Of a DNA stretch of 64,000 nucleotides, positions 37,401 through 46,802 are shown one piece after another. A program made the translations under genes and the position numbers. The DNA lies in contig NZ_WMEF01000001.1 in assembly GCF_009724685.1 (NCBI RefSeq), forward strand, positions 310,001 to 374,000. Reading direction: 5' to 3'. The notes beneath the pieces were generated by a model that saw only the letters and a program-made list of their open reading frames with translations, had not been told where the DNA came from and searched no databases. This DNA is from Lysinibacillus cavernae. GTDB lineage: Bacteria; Bacillota; Bacilli; Bacillales_A; Planococcaceae. Numbering within the stretch: position 1 is the stretch's first letter; every line of letters starts with the position of its first letter.

Positions 37401-38137
37401 TGAATATTCATGTATTAAGTCTGTTTCCTGATATGTTCTCAGGCGTTTTTGGAGCATCCATTTTAAAGAAAGCTCAAGAAAAGGGTGCTGTAAAGCTAGA
37501 GGTAACGGATATCCGCGCATATTCAGGGAACAAGCACAATCAAGTTGACGACTATCCGTATGGTGGTGGTGCGGGTATGGTATTAAAGCCTGAGCCTATG
37601 TTTAGTGCAGTAGAGACTATAACTGCTGGGAAACAGCCACGCATCATTTTAATGTGTCCTCAGGGTGAACGATTTACTCAGAAAAAAGCAGAAGAGCTAG
37701 CACAAGAAACGGAATTAGTTTTTCTATGTGGTCATTATGAAGGCTATGATGAACGTATACGTCAGCACCTCGTGACAGATGAGATCTCAATTGGTGATTT
37801 CGTGTTAACCGGTGGAGAATTAGGAGCCATGACCGTTATTGATAGTGTGGTCAGACTGTTACCAGGTGTATTGGGACAAAAAGATTCTCATATACAGGAT
37901 TCGTTTTCAACGGGTCTGCTTGAACACCCGCATTATACACGACCTGCAGAGTTTCGTGGAATGAAGGTACCTGATGTTTTATTATCGGGGAATCACGCCA
38001 AAATCGAGCAATGGAGAGAGGAACAATCGCTGAAAAGAACTTTTGAGCGCCGTCCCGACTTATTGGAGCAATATCCATTAACAGACAAGCAAAAATTGTA
38101 TCTAGAAAAACTAAAAAACAATCATCAAGATGCTTGA
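37397..38137 (+). CDS. trmD: tRNA (guanine-N1)-methyltransferase TrmD
   Basis: A 246-residue SPOUT methyltransferase that makes m1G37 and prevents frameshifting. Knot motifs [21 protein letters not shown] and [12 protein letters not shown] are present. Tandem ATGs at 37397 and 37400; the second gives the usual [10 protein letters not shown] start. It is coupled to rimM. Confidence 0.96.
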   Translation: MMNIHVLSLFPDMFSGVFGASILKKAQEKGAVKLEVTDIRAYSGNKHNQVDDYPYGGGAGMVLKPEPMFSAVETITAGKQPRIILMCPQGERFTQKKAEELAQETELVFLCGHYEGYDERIRQHLVTDEISIGDFVLTGGELGAMTVIDSVVRLLPGVLGQKDSHIQDSFSTGLLEHPHYTRPAEFRGMKVPDVLLSGNHAKIEQWREEQSLKRTFERRPDLLEQYPLTDKQKLYLEKLKNNHQDA

Positions 38138-38149
38138 TTGCCTGCTTTA

Positions 38150-38245
38150 TTTATGGTAACATCTAATCTGTACTTCTATGTGAAGTACTGAATTACGGTG
38201 TTCCGCTGTGGCATAGAATGCGTGCAAGAGCATCTGTCTAAGGAG
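38150..38245 (+). promoter_or_regulatory. Likely L19 leader RNA ahead of rplS
   Basis: The 5' leader holds a perfect hairpin GTACTTC-TATGT-GAAGTAC (38170-38188), then GC-richer sequence and a small ATGC/GCAT stem just before the AAGGAG site. A conserved L19 leader upstream of rplS is known in Gram-positive bacteria, and position and layout fit. I cannot run a covariance search, so assignment is tentative. Confidence 0.5.
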
Positions 38246-38253
38246 AGAAAACA

Positions 38254-38598
38254 ATGTCAAACATTATTACAGAAATTACAAAAGCTCAGCTTCGCACTGA
38301 TCTACCAGCTTTCCGTCCTGGTGATACTGTTAAGGTACACGTGAAAGTAGTAGAGGGTACTCGTGAACGTATCCAACTTTTCGAAGGTGTAGTAATTAAA
38401 CGTCGTGGTGGCGGTATTAGCGAAACTTTCACAGTTCGTAAAATTTCTTACGGTGTAGGTGTTGAGCGTACATTCCCTGTACACACACCAAAAATCGCTA
38501 ACTTAGAAGTTGTACGTCGTGGTAAAGTACGTCGTGCTAAACTTTACTACCTACGTAACCTACGTGGTAAAGCTGCTCGTATTAAAGAAATTCGATAA
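38254..38598 (+). CDS. rplS: 50S ribosomal protein L19 (bL19)
   Basis: A 114-residue protein at the 30S-50S interface. [23 protein letters not shown] and [10 protein letters not shown] are diagnostic. An AAGGAGAG site precedes the ATG. A strong terminator follows. Confidence 0.97.
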   Translation: MSNIITEITKAQLRTDLPAFRPGDTVKVHVKVVEGTRERIQLFEGVVIKRRGGGISETFTVRKISYGVGVERTFPVHTPKIANLEVVRRGKVRRAKLYYLRNLRGKAARIKEIR

Positions 38599-38615
38599 TT
38601 ATGACTTAAAAGTGA

Positions 38616-38646
38616 GGGGCTTGTGTTCAAGCCCCTTTTCTTTTTG
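38616..38646 (+). terminator. Terminator of rplS
   Basis: GGGGCTTG (38616-38623) pairs with CAAGCCCC (38628-38635) around a TGTT loop and is followed by TTTTCTTTTT. It is a textbook intrinsic terminator. Confidence 0.92.
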
Positions 38647-38647
38647 C

Positions 38648-38677
38648 TTGTCAACTTAATTCACTATCATCTAAAAT
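38648..38677 (+). promoter_or_regulatory. Possible promoter of the signal peptidase gene
   Basis: TTGTCA (38648-38653) and TAAAAT (38672-38677) with an 18-nt spacer lie immediately after the rplS terminator and 25 bp before the ATG. Confidence 0.5.
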
Positions 38678-38702
38678 GGTGTTAGACAAGGGGGCATTCT
38701 CG

Positions 38703-39266
38703 ATGGAAAAACAAGTGAAAGAAAAGAATGAATTATGGGAATGGACAAAAGCACTATTAATTGCATTTGCGATTGCTGCAATTATTCGATATTTTTTATT
38801 TACACCCATTGCAGTTGATGGTGAGTCCATGATGCCAACCCTTGAAGATGGCGACCGAATGATCGTGAATAAAATTGGTTATAAAATAGGTGAACCAAAA
38901 CGTTTTGACATCGTTGTGTTTCATGCACCTGAACAAAAAAATTACATAAAGCGTGTAATTGGATTGCCAGGAGATACATTGGAATATAAGGACGATCAAT
39001 TGTATATTAATGGTGATCCAATTGACGAGCCCTATTTAGATGCTTATAAAGAGCAAATTAACGGGGGAACTTTAACAGAAGACTTTACCTTAAAAGACAT
39101 CGATGTTTCCTTGGACACTATTCCTGAAGGATATGTTTTTGTCATGGGGGATAATCGTCGAAATAGTAAAGATAGTCGACACATTGGCCTTGTTGAACAA
39201 AAGGAAATTATCGGTAACACTAGTTTGATTTTCTGGCCGTTTAGTGACATAAAAATTGTAAAGTAA
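38703..39266 (+). CDS. lepB: Type I signal peptidase (SipS/LepB family)
   Basis: A 187-residue membrane peptidase with one N-terminal helix (about 15-35; LLIAFAIAAIIRYFLF in the core). The catalytic Ser is in GESMMPTL (about 43), the Lys in YIKRVIGLPGD (about 83), and GDNRRNSKDSRHIG is box E. It removes signal peptides of secreted proteins such as the product of the gene at 18667. ATG 38703 follows AAGGGGGC; an earlier in-frame ATG at 38676 lacks a ribosome site. Confidence 0.94.
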   Translation: MEKQVKEKNELWEWTKALLIAFAIAAIIRYFLFTPIAVDGESMMPTLEDGDRMIVNKIGYKIGEPKRFDIVVFHAPEQKNYIKRVIGLPGDTLEYKDDQLYINGDPIDEPYLDAYKEQINGGTLTEDFTLKDIDVSLDTIPEGYVFVMGDNRRNSKDSRHIGLVEQKEIIGNTSLIFWPFSDIKIVK

Positions 39267-39271
39267 GCATG

Positions 39272-39305
39272 AAAGGGAGAGCATAATCACTCCCTTTTTC
39301 TTTTA
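39272..39305 (+). terminator. Terminator of lepB
   Basis: AAAGGGAG (39272-39279) pairs with CTCCCTTT (39290-39297), followed by TTCTTTT. Confidence 0.85.
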
Positions 39306-39322
39306 GTTTAGGAGGTATAGTT

Positions 39323-40198
39323 GTGACGATACAATGGTTTCCAGGGCATATGGCGAAAGCCCGACGTGAAGTAACGGAAAAATTAAAGCTTGTTGATATT
39401 ATATTTGAATTAATAGATGCGCGTTTACCGCTATCCTCTCGTAATCCGATGATTGACGAAGTCATTAATCAAAAACCTCGTCTTTTAATTTTAAATAAAG
39501 CGGATATGGCGGACGAGCAAGAAACACGCAAATGGGTAGAATATTTTGCGCAGCGTGGTCATAAAGCGGTAGCGATTAATTCGCTTGAGGGTAAGGGCTT
39601 ACAGCAAGTAACAAAAGCAGCACAAGAAATTTTGAAAGAAAAATTTGAACGTATGAAGTCACGAGGCATGAAACCTCGAGCTATTCGTGCCATGATTGTT
39701 GGAATACCAAACGTTGGGAAATCCACACTGATTAATCGATTAGCGAAAAAAAATATTGCTAAAACGGGAAATACACCAGGTGTGACAAAAGCGCAGCAAT
39801 GGATCAAAGTAGGTAAAGAACTTGAACTGTTGGATACGCCAGGTATTTTATGGCCAAAATTTGAGGATCAAGAAGTGGGCTTTAAATTAGCTTTAACTGG
39901 TGCTATTAAGGATACCATCACGAATATGGAAGATTTAGCTGTCTATGGCTTGCGCTTTTTATCTGCTCATTATCCAAAGCGTATGGAGGAGCGTTATAGT
40001 TTAGAATTTATTCATGAAGAGTTAGTAGATACTTTTGACCATATTGGAAAACTGCGTCGTGTATTTGGTGCAGGTGGAGAAATTGATTATGATCAAGTAG
40101 CTCAGCTAATTGTTCGTGATATACGCGGCTTACAGTTAGGTAAATTAACCTTTGATTTTGTTGATGAACAGCTTGAGAAAGAAGCAGAACAATTATAA
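39323..40198 (+). CDS. rbgA: Ribosome biogenesis GTPase RbgA (YlqF)
   Basis: A 291-residue circularly permuted GTPase required for late 50S assembly. G4 (LNKADMAD, about 57) precedes G1 ([13 protein letters not shown], about 128) and G3 (DTPGILWP, about 173). [11 protein letters not shown] near the N-terminus is typical. A C-terminal RNA-binding domain fills about 200-290. A GGAGGTATAG site precedes the GTG at 39323. Confidence 0.96.
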   Translation: MTIQWFPGHMAKARREVTEKLKLVDIIFELIDARLPLSSRNPMIDEVINQKPRLLILNKADMADEQETRKWVEYFAQRGHKAVAINSLEGKGLQQVTKAAQEILKEKFERMKSRGMKPRAIRAMIVGIPNVGKSTLINRLAKKNIAKTGNTPGVTKAQQWIKVGKELELLDTPGILWPKFEDQEVGFKLALTGAIKDTITNMEDLAVYGLRFLSAHYPKRMEERYSLEFIHEELVDTFDHIGKLRRVFGAGGEIDYDQVAQLIVRDIRGLQLGKLTFDFVDEQLEKEAEQL

Positions 40199-40203
40199 GT
40201 TTC

Positions 40204-40243
40204 AAAACTGTCACATGATCTTTTGTGACAGTTTTTCTTTTAG
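40204..40243 (+). terminator. Terminator of rbgA
   Basis: AAAACTGTCACA (40204-40215) pairs perfectly with TGTGACAGTTTT (40224-40235) and is followed by TCTTTT. Confidence 0.9.
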
Positions 40244-40363
40244 GAATGAATTTTCTTACCGATAATGACTATAGAGAGAAAAATAGTTTACAAGTTAAAG
40301 AGACTACATAAAGAACTGATCAATGATATAGTTTTAATGAGTAGAAGCAAGAAGGAGTACACA

Positions 40364-41125
40364 ATGAAAACCATTAAAGAAATTACAACTGCATTGAAAG
40401 ATGCGGAGGAATGGCAAGATTGGATGAAAGAAATTGTAGAGGATGAAAGAGCGGGCGTACAAAAGGCATGGCTGACTTGGCAAAAGAGACAAGAAAAAAA
40501 ACGTCAATTACTGCAAGAACATCAAGCAAAAGTCGCTTTCGATTTAAGCTATGGAGGAGTAGATACATTCATTGCAGGTGTAGATGAAGCAGGGCGTGGA
40601 CCACTAGCGGGCCCGGTGGTGACTGCAGCTGTTATTTTACCGACAAATTGTGAGGCACTTGTAGGATTAAATGATTCGAAGCAATTATCAAAGGATAAAC
40701 GAAATGCCTTCGCAACCTTAATTAAAGAACATGCTATTAGTTATTTTATTCATTTTCAATCGGCCCAACAAATTGATGCACTGAATATATACGAGGCAAC
40801 CAAACAATCAATGAAAGCAAGTGTAGAATCACTATCGACGAGGCCTAATGTTGTATTAGTAGATGCCATGACTTTACCCATTTCGATCCCTCAGGATTCG
40901 ATTATCAAAGGAGATGCCAAGAGCTTAGCAATAGCAGCTGCATCCATTTTAGCTAAAACAGCCCGAGACGATTATATGGAACAATTAGATAAAGATTTTC
41001 CAATGTATGGCTTTGGGCAACATGCGGGCTATGGTACAAAGCAGCATTTAATAGCACTGGAAGAATACGGACCGACTATTCACCATCGTAAATCGTTTGA
41101 ACCAATTAAATCCATGTTTCATTAA
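40364..41125 (+). CDS. rnhB: Ribonuclease HII
   Basis: A 253-residue enzyme that cuts RNA in RNA-DNA hybrids. The catalytic acidic residues are in GVDEAGRGPLAGPV (about 69-82) and in LVDAM (about 165). The first 65 residues form the N-terminal extension of Bacillus-type RNase HII. ATG 40364 follows AGAAGGAGT; the longer frame from 40265 has no ribosome site. Confidence 0.93.
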   Translation: MKTIKEITTALKDAEEWQDWMKEIVEDERAGVQKAWLTWQKRQEKKRQLLQEHQAKVAFDLSYGGVDTFIAGVDEAGRGPLAGPVVTAAVILPTNCEALVGLNDSKQLSKDKRNAFATLIKEHAISYFIHFQSAQQIDALNIYEATKQSMKASVESLSTRPNVVLVDAMTLPISIPQDSIIKGDAKSLAIAAASILAKTARDDYMEQLDKDFPMYGFGQHAGYGTKQHLIALEEYGPTIHHRKSFEPIKSMFH

Positions 41126-41183
41126 GGATAAAATAATGTATTGCCAATTACACTGAGGAGTAATTGATGAAAGGAGTATGTAT

Positions 41184-43073
41184 ATGACAGCCACATCATT
41201 TAATCCGATTCAACTGCAACAAAATGCGATCAATGCAACAAATCAACCACTTACTTTAAAACAAGGACAAGTATTTCACGGCACAATTAAGCAATTATAT
41301 CCAGATCAGATGGCGGAGATACAAGTAGGCAATCAAAAATTTATAGCAAAACTAGAAGTTCCATTAAAAGCTGGTGATGCCCATTTCTTTCAGGTAACAG
41401 GAACAGATCCACAAACAGAATTAAAAGTGGTCACGGGACCGATGGCACAAGCATCTTCTCCAAATCAACAAATCAATCAGCTACTGGAATCCATGAATTT
41501 ACCTAAAACGACAGAGATGCAACAGTTGTTGGGGCATTTTATGAAGGAACAGTTACCTATTTCCAAAGAGCAACTAATGCAGGCAGAAATGTGGTTAAAG
41601 GCATTACCAGAAGGCGTTTCAAAAGCGGATGCACTACAAGTCATTCAAAAAATGGTAGAGCTTAAAATGCCAATGACTAATGATGTTTTTCAAGCCTTAC
41701 AAAGTGGGCAAAAGACATCTGGTATGACTACGACTATGGATAACTTCGCGCAGCTTTTAGCAAGAGATACAGCTTTACCTGAAGCAATTAAGCAAAATTT
41801 AATGCAGCAGTTACAAGCAATCGCTAAGCCCTTTGAAATTGAAACAGGCAGTCTAATTTTAGCTAGAGCTATACAGAGCTTAACGAATGATGCCGCGACG
41901 ATGAGTGAGAAAATGCAAGCCTTAACAGTGTTAAAGGAGGCAGGTATATTTCCGCAACAAGCAACATTACAAAACTGGACGAATAGCAATGACCCAAAAG
42001 CAGCACAACCAATGCAACAGGCAGGCCAAGTTGTGCAAACGATCCTTGCTTCAAAACCTGAAAATGCTAGTCAGCTAATTGAGCAGTTGAAAACATGGAC
42101 AGTGAACCAAAATTTTTTAACAAATGAGCAAAAGCAACAGGTGAACCAATTGATCGACCGTTTTAGTCAGTTACCTGTAACCAAGCAAACAGTAGAAGTT
42201 TTTGCTAAACAAATGCAGGAACAATTGTTAAAAGCGTTTGCCCAAAATACAGCTGATCGTTTATTTACACAGGATACGAATGCACTTTCGGTGAAAGATC
42301 ATTTATTATCCCTATTTAGGCAAGAGGTAAATTCTCCATTACAGAATGAAGCATTCATGCGTAACCTTGTGCAAAAAAGCATTGATTCCAAGCAGCCTTT
42401 TATACAGCAAATAGTGACACAAGCAGATGCTCTTGTGCAAAATTCTATGGATAGTAAGGCGATGGAGCATGCCCTGAAAACCGTGTTAAAAAATTTAGGG
42501 ATTAGTTATGAGGCGACACTTGCAAGCAAGTCAGCGGATTTACAAATGATTGCACATCAATTAAAGCCACAACTCCATACATTATTGCAGGAAACTTCTA
42601 TTACACCTCAAATGAGGGAAGCAGCAGAAATGTTGATGACACGTATGAATGGTATGCAACTATCTTCAGGAGAAAATGGCCATCAGCATCAGCTCGTTAT
42701 GCAAGTCCCACTAGAATTTTTCGGCAAGAAGATGGATGCAACATTACAATGGAATGGCCGCATGAAGGATGATGGCAAAATTGATGCTAACTACGCACGG
42801 GTATTATTTTATTTACAAATGGCATCAATGCAAGAAACGGTTATTGATATGCAGGTTCAAAATAGAGTAGTTACAGTAACGGTATTTAATGAAAATGTTG
42901 ATATTCAGTCACTTGCGGAGCCATTAAAAGTAGCCTTAAAAGAAGGGTTGGCTGAAAAAAATTATCAACTATCAGGCGTTTTTATTAAACAATTTGACAA
43001 AGGTCAAACAGAGAAGATAAGTCCTGTAGTAGAACAGCGAGAAGAGCAAGGTGGGGTGGATATCCGCGTATGA
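41184..43073 (+). CDS. ylqG: YlqG-like protein with FliK-type C-terminus
   Basis: A 629-residue Gln/Met/Ala-rich, low-complexity protein with few recognisable motifs. The C-terminal 150 residues (VPLEFFGKKMDATLQWNG and following) resemble the hook-length control domain of FliK. In B. subtilis ylqG and ylqH sit at the same place after rnhB. It has no signal peptide. The next gene encodes a FlhB-like C-terminal domain and overlaps it by 4 nt. A FliK-FlhB type pairing, separate from the main flagellar operon, is suggested. ATG 41184 is 7 nt from AAGGAG; ATG 41178 is too close. Confidence 0.75.
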   Translation: MTATSFNPIQLQQNAINATNQPLTLKQGQVFHGTIKQLYPDQMAEIQVGNQKFIAKLEVPLKAGDAHFFQVTGTDPQTELKVVTGPMAQASSPNQQINQLLESMNLPKTTEMQQLLGHFMKEQLPISKEQLMQAEMWLKALPEGVSKADALQVIQKMVELKMPMTNDVFQALQSGQKTSGMTTTMDNFAQLLARDTALPEAIKQNLMQQLQAIAKPFEIETGSLILARAIQSLTNDAATMSEKMQALTVLKEAGIFPQQATLQNWTNSNDPKAAQPMQQAGQVVQTILASKPENASQLIEQLKTWTVNQNFLTNEQKQQVNQLIDRFSQLPVTKQTVEVFAKQMQEQLLKAFAQNTADRLFTQDTNALSVKDHLLSLFRQEVNSPLQNEAFMRNLVQKSIDSKQPFIQQIVTQADALVQNSMDSKAMEHALKTVLKNLGISYEATLASKSADLQMIAHQLKPQLHTLLQETSITPQMREAAEMLMTRMNGMQLSSGENGHQHQLVMQVPLEFFGKKMDATLQWNGRMKDDGKIDANYARVLFYLQMASMQETVIDMQVQNRVVTVTVFNENVDIQSLAEPLKVALKEGLAEKNYQLSGVFIKQFDKGQTEKISPVVEQREEQGGVDIRV

Positions 43074-43372
43074 GCGAAGAAAAGTTTACTCGAAAAGAGG
43101 CAATTGCGCTTACTTATAAATTAGGACAATTTGATAGTCCGACTGTTGTAGCAAAGGGAAAAGGGAAAATTGCCGAAAATATTTTAGCGCGTGCAAATGA
43201 GCATAATGTGCCGATTTATGAGGATCCTAACCTTGTACAGTTGCTTGGTCAATTAGATTTAAATGAGTCCATTCCTGAAGAATTATATCAGGCGGTGGCA
43301 GAGGTTTTTGCATTTATTTATCGTTTAGATCAACAACATGCAAGAAAATACAGAAAAAATGAAGTATTCTGA
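43070..43372 (+). CDS. ylqH: YlqH, FlhB C-terminal-domain homologue
   Basis: A 100-residue protein matching only the cytoplasmic C-terminal domain of FlhB/YscU. AIALTYKLGQFDSPTVVAKGKG aligns with the part around the NPTH cleavage site (short piece: SPTVVAKGKG); the strict NPTH is not present and the equivalent reads DSPT. IYEDPNLVQLLGQLDLNESIPEELYQAVAEV completes the fold (short piece: IPEELYQAVAEV). No membrane helices. It may act as a spare substrate-specificity switch with YlqG. Confidence 0.85.
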   Translation: MSEEKFTRKEAIALTYKLGQFDSPTVVAKGKGKIAENILARANEHNVPIYEDPNLVQLLGQLDLNESIPEELYQAVAEVFAFIYRLDQQHARKYRKNEVF

Positions 43373-43534
43373 CTGTTTTAGTAAGCTGTTTTAGTACACA
43401 AAATAGAAAAAAGCGTCATAATAAGAGAGAAAATTCGAACTAAAGACAAAGTGTAGACTTTATCAGAATGTTTCGTTAGAATAGTCTATGTTAGTAAAAC
43501 AATTCTACGCAAATGTTTGATGGGAGGATGTATT

Positions 43535-44695
43535 ATGAATATCCATGAATATCAAGGGAAAGAGATTCTGAGAAAATATGGTGTAGCTGTACCAAACGGA
43601 AAAGTTGCTTTTTCCCCTGATGAAGCAGTGAAAGTAGCGAAGGAACTTGGCGCAAATGTAACAGTAGTCAAGGCGCAAATTCATGCAGGTGGACGCGGTA
43701 AAGCAGGTGGTGTAAAAATCGCTAAAAACCTTGATGAGGTACGTACGTACGCAAAAGACTTATTAGGGAAAATTTTAGTGACTCATCAAACAGGTCCAGA
43801 AGGAAAAGAAGTAAAACGTTTGTATATTGAAGAAGGTTCTGATATCCAAAAAGAATACTATTTAAGTCTTGTATTAGACCGTGCAACATCTCGTGTTACG
43901 GTGATGGGATCTGAAGAAGGCGGTATGGATATTGAAGAAGTAGCGGAAACAAATCCGGAAAAAATCTTCAAAGAAGTAGTAGATCCAGTTGTTGGATTAA
44001 CAAGCTTCCAAGCACGTCGTATGGCGTTTAATATGAATATTCCAGCAAACCTTGTAGGGAAAGCTGTTAAATTAATGTTAGGCTTATATCAAGCATTTAT
44101 CGACAAAGATGCATCAATTGTAGAGATTAATCCACTTGTTGTGACTGGACAAGGCGAAGTAGTGGCACTAGATGCTAAATTCAATTTTGATGCCAATGCA
44201 TTATATCGACATAAGGATATTGTCGAATTACGCGATTTCGACGAAGAAGATGCAAAAGAAATTGAAGCATCAAAATACGATTTAAGCTATATTTCATTAG
44301 ATGGTAACATTGGCTGTATGGTAAATGGTGCTGGTCTTGCTATGGCAACGATGGATACGATTAGCTATTATGGCGGAAGCCCTGCTAACTTCCTAGATGT
44401 AGGAGGCGGCGCAACAGCTGAAAAAGTAACTGAGGCTTTCAAAATTATCCTTTCTGATGCAAACGTAAAAGGCATTTTCGTTAACATTTTTGGCGGAATT
44501 ATGAAGTGTGATATTATCGCTGAGGGTGTTGTGACAGCTGCCAAAGAGATCGGTTTAGCTGTGCCATTAGTTGTACGTTTAGAAGGTACAAATGTAGAGC
44601 TTGGAAAAGAAATTTTAAATGCATCTGGTTTAAACATCGTTGCAGCGGATTCAATGGCTGACGGTGCACAAAAAATTGTGGGACTAGTAGGCTAA
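43535..44695 (+). CDS. sucC: Succinyl-CoA synthetase, beta subunit
   Basis: A 386-residue ATP-grasp subunit of the TCA-cycle enzyme that makes succinate and [19 protein letters not shown] opens it, [14 protein letters not shown] and VEINPLVVT bind nucleotide and metal, and [16 protein letters not shown] are in the ligase domain. ATG 43535 follows TGGGAGGATG. sucD follows after 17 nt. Confidence 0.96.
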   Translation: MNIHEYQGKEILRKYGVAVPNGKVAFSPDEAVKVAKELGANVTVVKAQIHAGGRGKAGGVKIAKNLDEVRTYAKDLLGKILVTHQTGPEGKEVKRLYIEEGSDIQKEYYLSLVLDRATSRVTVMGSEEGGMDIEEVAETNPEKIFKEVVDPVVGLTSFQARRMAFNMNIPANLVGKAVKLMLGLYQAFIDKDASIVEINPLVVTGQGEVVALDAKFNFDANALYRHKDIVELRDFDEEDAKEIEASKYDLSYISLDGNIGCMVNGAGLAMATMDTISYYGGSPANFLDVGGGATAEKVTEAFKIILSDANVKGIFVNIFGGIMKCDIIAEGVVTAAKEIGLAVPLVVRLEGTNVELGKEILNASGLNIVAADSMADGAQKIVGLVG

Positions 44696-44712
44696 GGAAG
44701 GCAGGGAGAACA

Positions 44713-45615
44713 ATGGCTGTATTTATTAACAAAGATACGAAGGTAATTGTACAAGGGATTACGGGCGAAACGGCTCTTTTCCATACGAAGCAAATGCTTG
44801 AGTATGGCACTAAAATCGTAGCAGGTGTAACACCAGGTAAAGGTGGACTTGAAATCGAGGGAGTTCCTGTTTTCAATACAGTAGCGGAAGCTGTAGCTGC
44901 AACAGGTGCTACAACTTCAGTTATCTATGTGCCTGCACCATTTGCAGCAGATGCAATTTTAGAAGCTGTTGATGCTGAATTAGAATTAACAATCTGTATC
45001 ACAGAGCATATTCCTGTCCTTGATATGGTTAAAGTTAAACGTTATATGGAAGGTAAAAAGACTCGCCTAGTGGGTCCAAACTGTCCAGGTGTTATTACAG
45101 CTGATGAGTGTAAAATTGGTATCATGCCAGGTTATATTCATACAAAAGGTCATGTAGGAGTTGTTTCTCGTTCTGGTACATTAACATATGAAGCAGTACA
45201 CCAATTAACACAAGCTGGTATTGGTCAAACAACGGCTGTTGGAATCGGTGGAGACCCTGTCAATGGTACGAACTTTATCGATGTTCTTGAAGCATTTAAT
45301 AATGATCCAGAAACTTACGCTGTAGTAATGATTGGTGAAATTGGTGGTACAGCTGAGGAAGAAGCTGCTGAATGGATTAAAGCAAATATGACGAAACCTG
45401 TTGTTGGCTTTATTGGTGGACAAACTGCACCTCCAGGAAAACGCATGGGTCACGCTGGCGCTATTATCTCTGGTGGTAAAGGAACAGCAGCAGAGAAAAT
45501 TAAAGCAATGAACGCAGCTGGCATCGAAGTAGCGGAAACGCCATCTGTAATTGGTGAAACACTAATTAAAGTAATTAAAGAAAAAGGGCTATACGAAAAG
45601 TGTAAAACCCATTAA
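44713..45615 (+). CDS. sucD: Succinyl-CoA synthetase, alpha subunit
   Basis: A 300-residue subunit. CoA-binding Rossmann fold at about 1-130 ([13 protein letters not shown]), GPNCPGVI, and the phosphorylated His in [10 protein letters not shown] (about 247). An AAGGCAGGGAG site precedes the ATG. A terminator follows at 45621. Confidence 0.96.
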   Translation: MAVFINKDTKVIVQGITGETALFHTKQMLEYGTKIVAGVTPGKGGLEIEGVPVFNTVAEAVAATGATTSVIYVPAPFAADAILEAVDAELELTICITEHIPVLDMVKVKRYMEGKKTRLVGPNCPGVITADECKIGIMPGYIHTKGHVGVVSRSGTLTYEAVHQLTQAGIGQTTAVGIGGDPVNGTNFIDVLEAFNNDPETYAVVMIGEIGGTAEEEAAEWIKANMTKPVVGFIGGQTAPPGKRMGHAGAIISGGKGTAAEKIKAMNAAGIEVAETPSVIGETLIKVIKEKGLYEKCKTH

Positions 45616-45620
45616 AATGG

Positions 45621-45655
45621 AAGATGTAGCACATTGTGGCTACATCTTTTTCATT
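45621..45655 (+). terminator. Terminator of sucCD
   Basis: AAGATGTAGC (45621-45630) pairs with GCTACATCTT (45639-45648), then TTTCATT. Confidence 0.88.
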
Positions 45656-45814
45656 ATTTTTACACAGTTTACCATACTTCATGTAACCTATTCCCTACTT
45701 ACAGTGAAGAAGCTGACGATTTTGTGGCGAGTGTTAAAAATAGTAGATAAAATAGTTGTGTTGAAATTATCCTGCGGTCATTTATTTTCTTCTATTATAA
45801 AGGAGGTTTGTTAA

Positions 45815-46711
45815 ATGATCCTTGCAGTAGATACACAGAGATTACTAGCTTTACATTATGTATACCCATTACCACTCCAAAAACTTCAGCAGTTATTGTC
45901 CCCAGTGAATATTTTAAACACTTTTGAAGACATTCATTATGATGAGATAGCAAAGGCTCTACAAATATCGGCAAGCAAAGCATGTCGAATCTCTCAAAGT
46001 TTTCGACAAGTTATGACAAAGTCATTTGAAGACGCCTATGCACGGGCCAATATTTTCCCCATCCCGTTTTATCATCCCTATTTTCCAGCGCAATTATTTG
46101 AAATACCTAGCCCGCCTACTGTATTGTATGTGAAAGGTCAGTATTCCCTGTTAACAAACAAAAAACAGATAGCTATTATAGGCTCTAGGAAGGCTACAGC
46201 GTATTCAAAGAGAGCGATAGATGTAATAGTCCCACCTCTTGTTCAACGTGGTTATACGGTCGTTAGTGGGCTTGCTAGAGGTGCTGATACGATGGCACAT
46301 AGGGCAACAATTAATATGGGTGGTTACACAATTGCTGTGCTTGGACATGGTTTTAATTATCTCTACCCAACAGAAAACCATATACTTGCTAAACAAATGG
46401 CAGAGCAACAGTTATTAATGACAGAGTATCCACCTTATATGAAACCTGAAAAATGGCATTTTCCGATGCGTAATCGAATCATTAGTGGTTTATCGCAAGC
46501 TTTAATTGTGACAGAAGCTGCGTTAAAAAGTGGTACGCTTATTACCACAGAGCTTGCATTAGAGCAGGGTAAGGATGTATTTGTTGTGCCGGGTCCTATT
46601 GATGTAGCGCAATCCAGAGGAACAAATCAATTACTTTTAGAGGGAGCAATTCCGGTGATTAATGGTCATCAAATCCTAGAAACACTAGACCTCTTTTCTA
46701 ACAAAAATTGA
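45815..46711 (+). CDS. dprA: DNA-processing protein DprA/Smf
   Basis: A 298-residue Rossmann-fold protein that loads RecA on incoming single-stranded DNA in transformation. GSRKATAYSKRAID (about 128), SGLARGADTMAHRA and GTLITTELALEQGKDVF are conserved. An N-terminal helical region (about 1-80) precedes the core. AAAGGAGG is just upstream of the ATG. It lies between sucD and topA, as in B. subtilis. Confidence 0.94.
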   Translation: MILAVDTQRLLALHYVYPLPLQKLQQLLSPVNILNTFEDIHYDEIAKALQISASKACRISQSFRQVMTKSFEDAYARANIFPIPFYHPYFPAQLFEIPSPPTVLYVKGQYSLLTNKKQIAIIGSRKATAYSKRAIDVIVPPLVQRGYTVVSGLARGADTMAHRATINMGGYTIAVLGHGFNYLYPTENHILAKQMAEQQLLMTEYPPYMKPEKWHFPMRNRIISGLSQALIVTEAALKSGTLITTELALEQGKDVFVVPGPIDVAQSRGTNQLLLEGAIPVINGHQILETLDLFSNKN

Positions 46712-46802
46712 AAAAAAGTTGCATTATCTTAAAATCTGTTATACATTTTGCAACAGGTAACTTAAAAAATTAGTAATAGACCTCGCTAAGGGGGAGACAT
46801 AG

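Noticed and set aside
45617..45814. 65-codon frame between sucD and dprA
   Set aside because: It overlaps the sucCD terminator and has no family resemblance.
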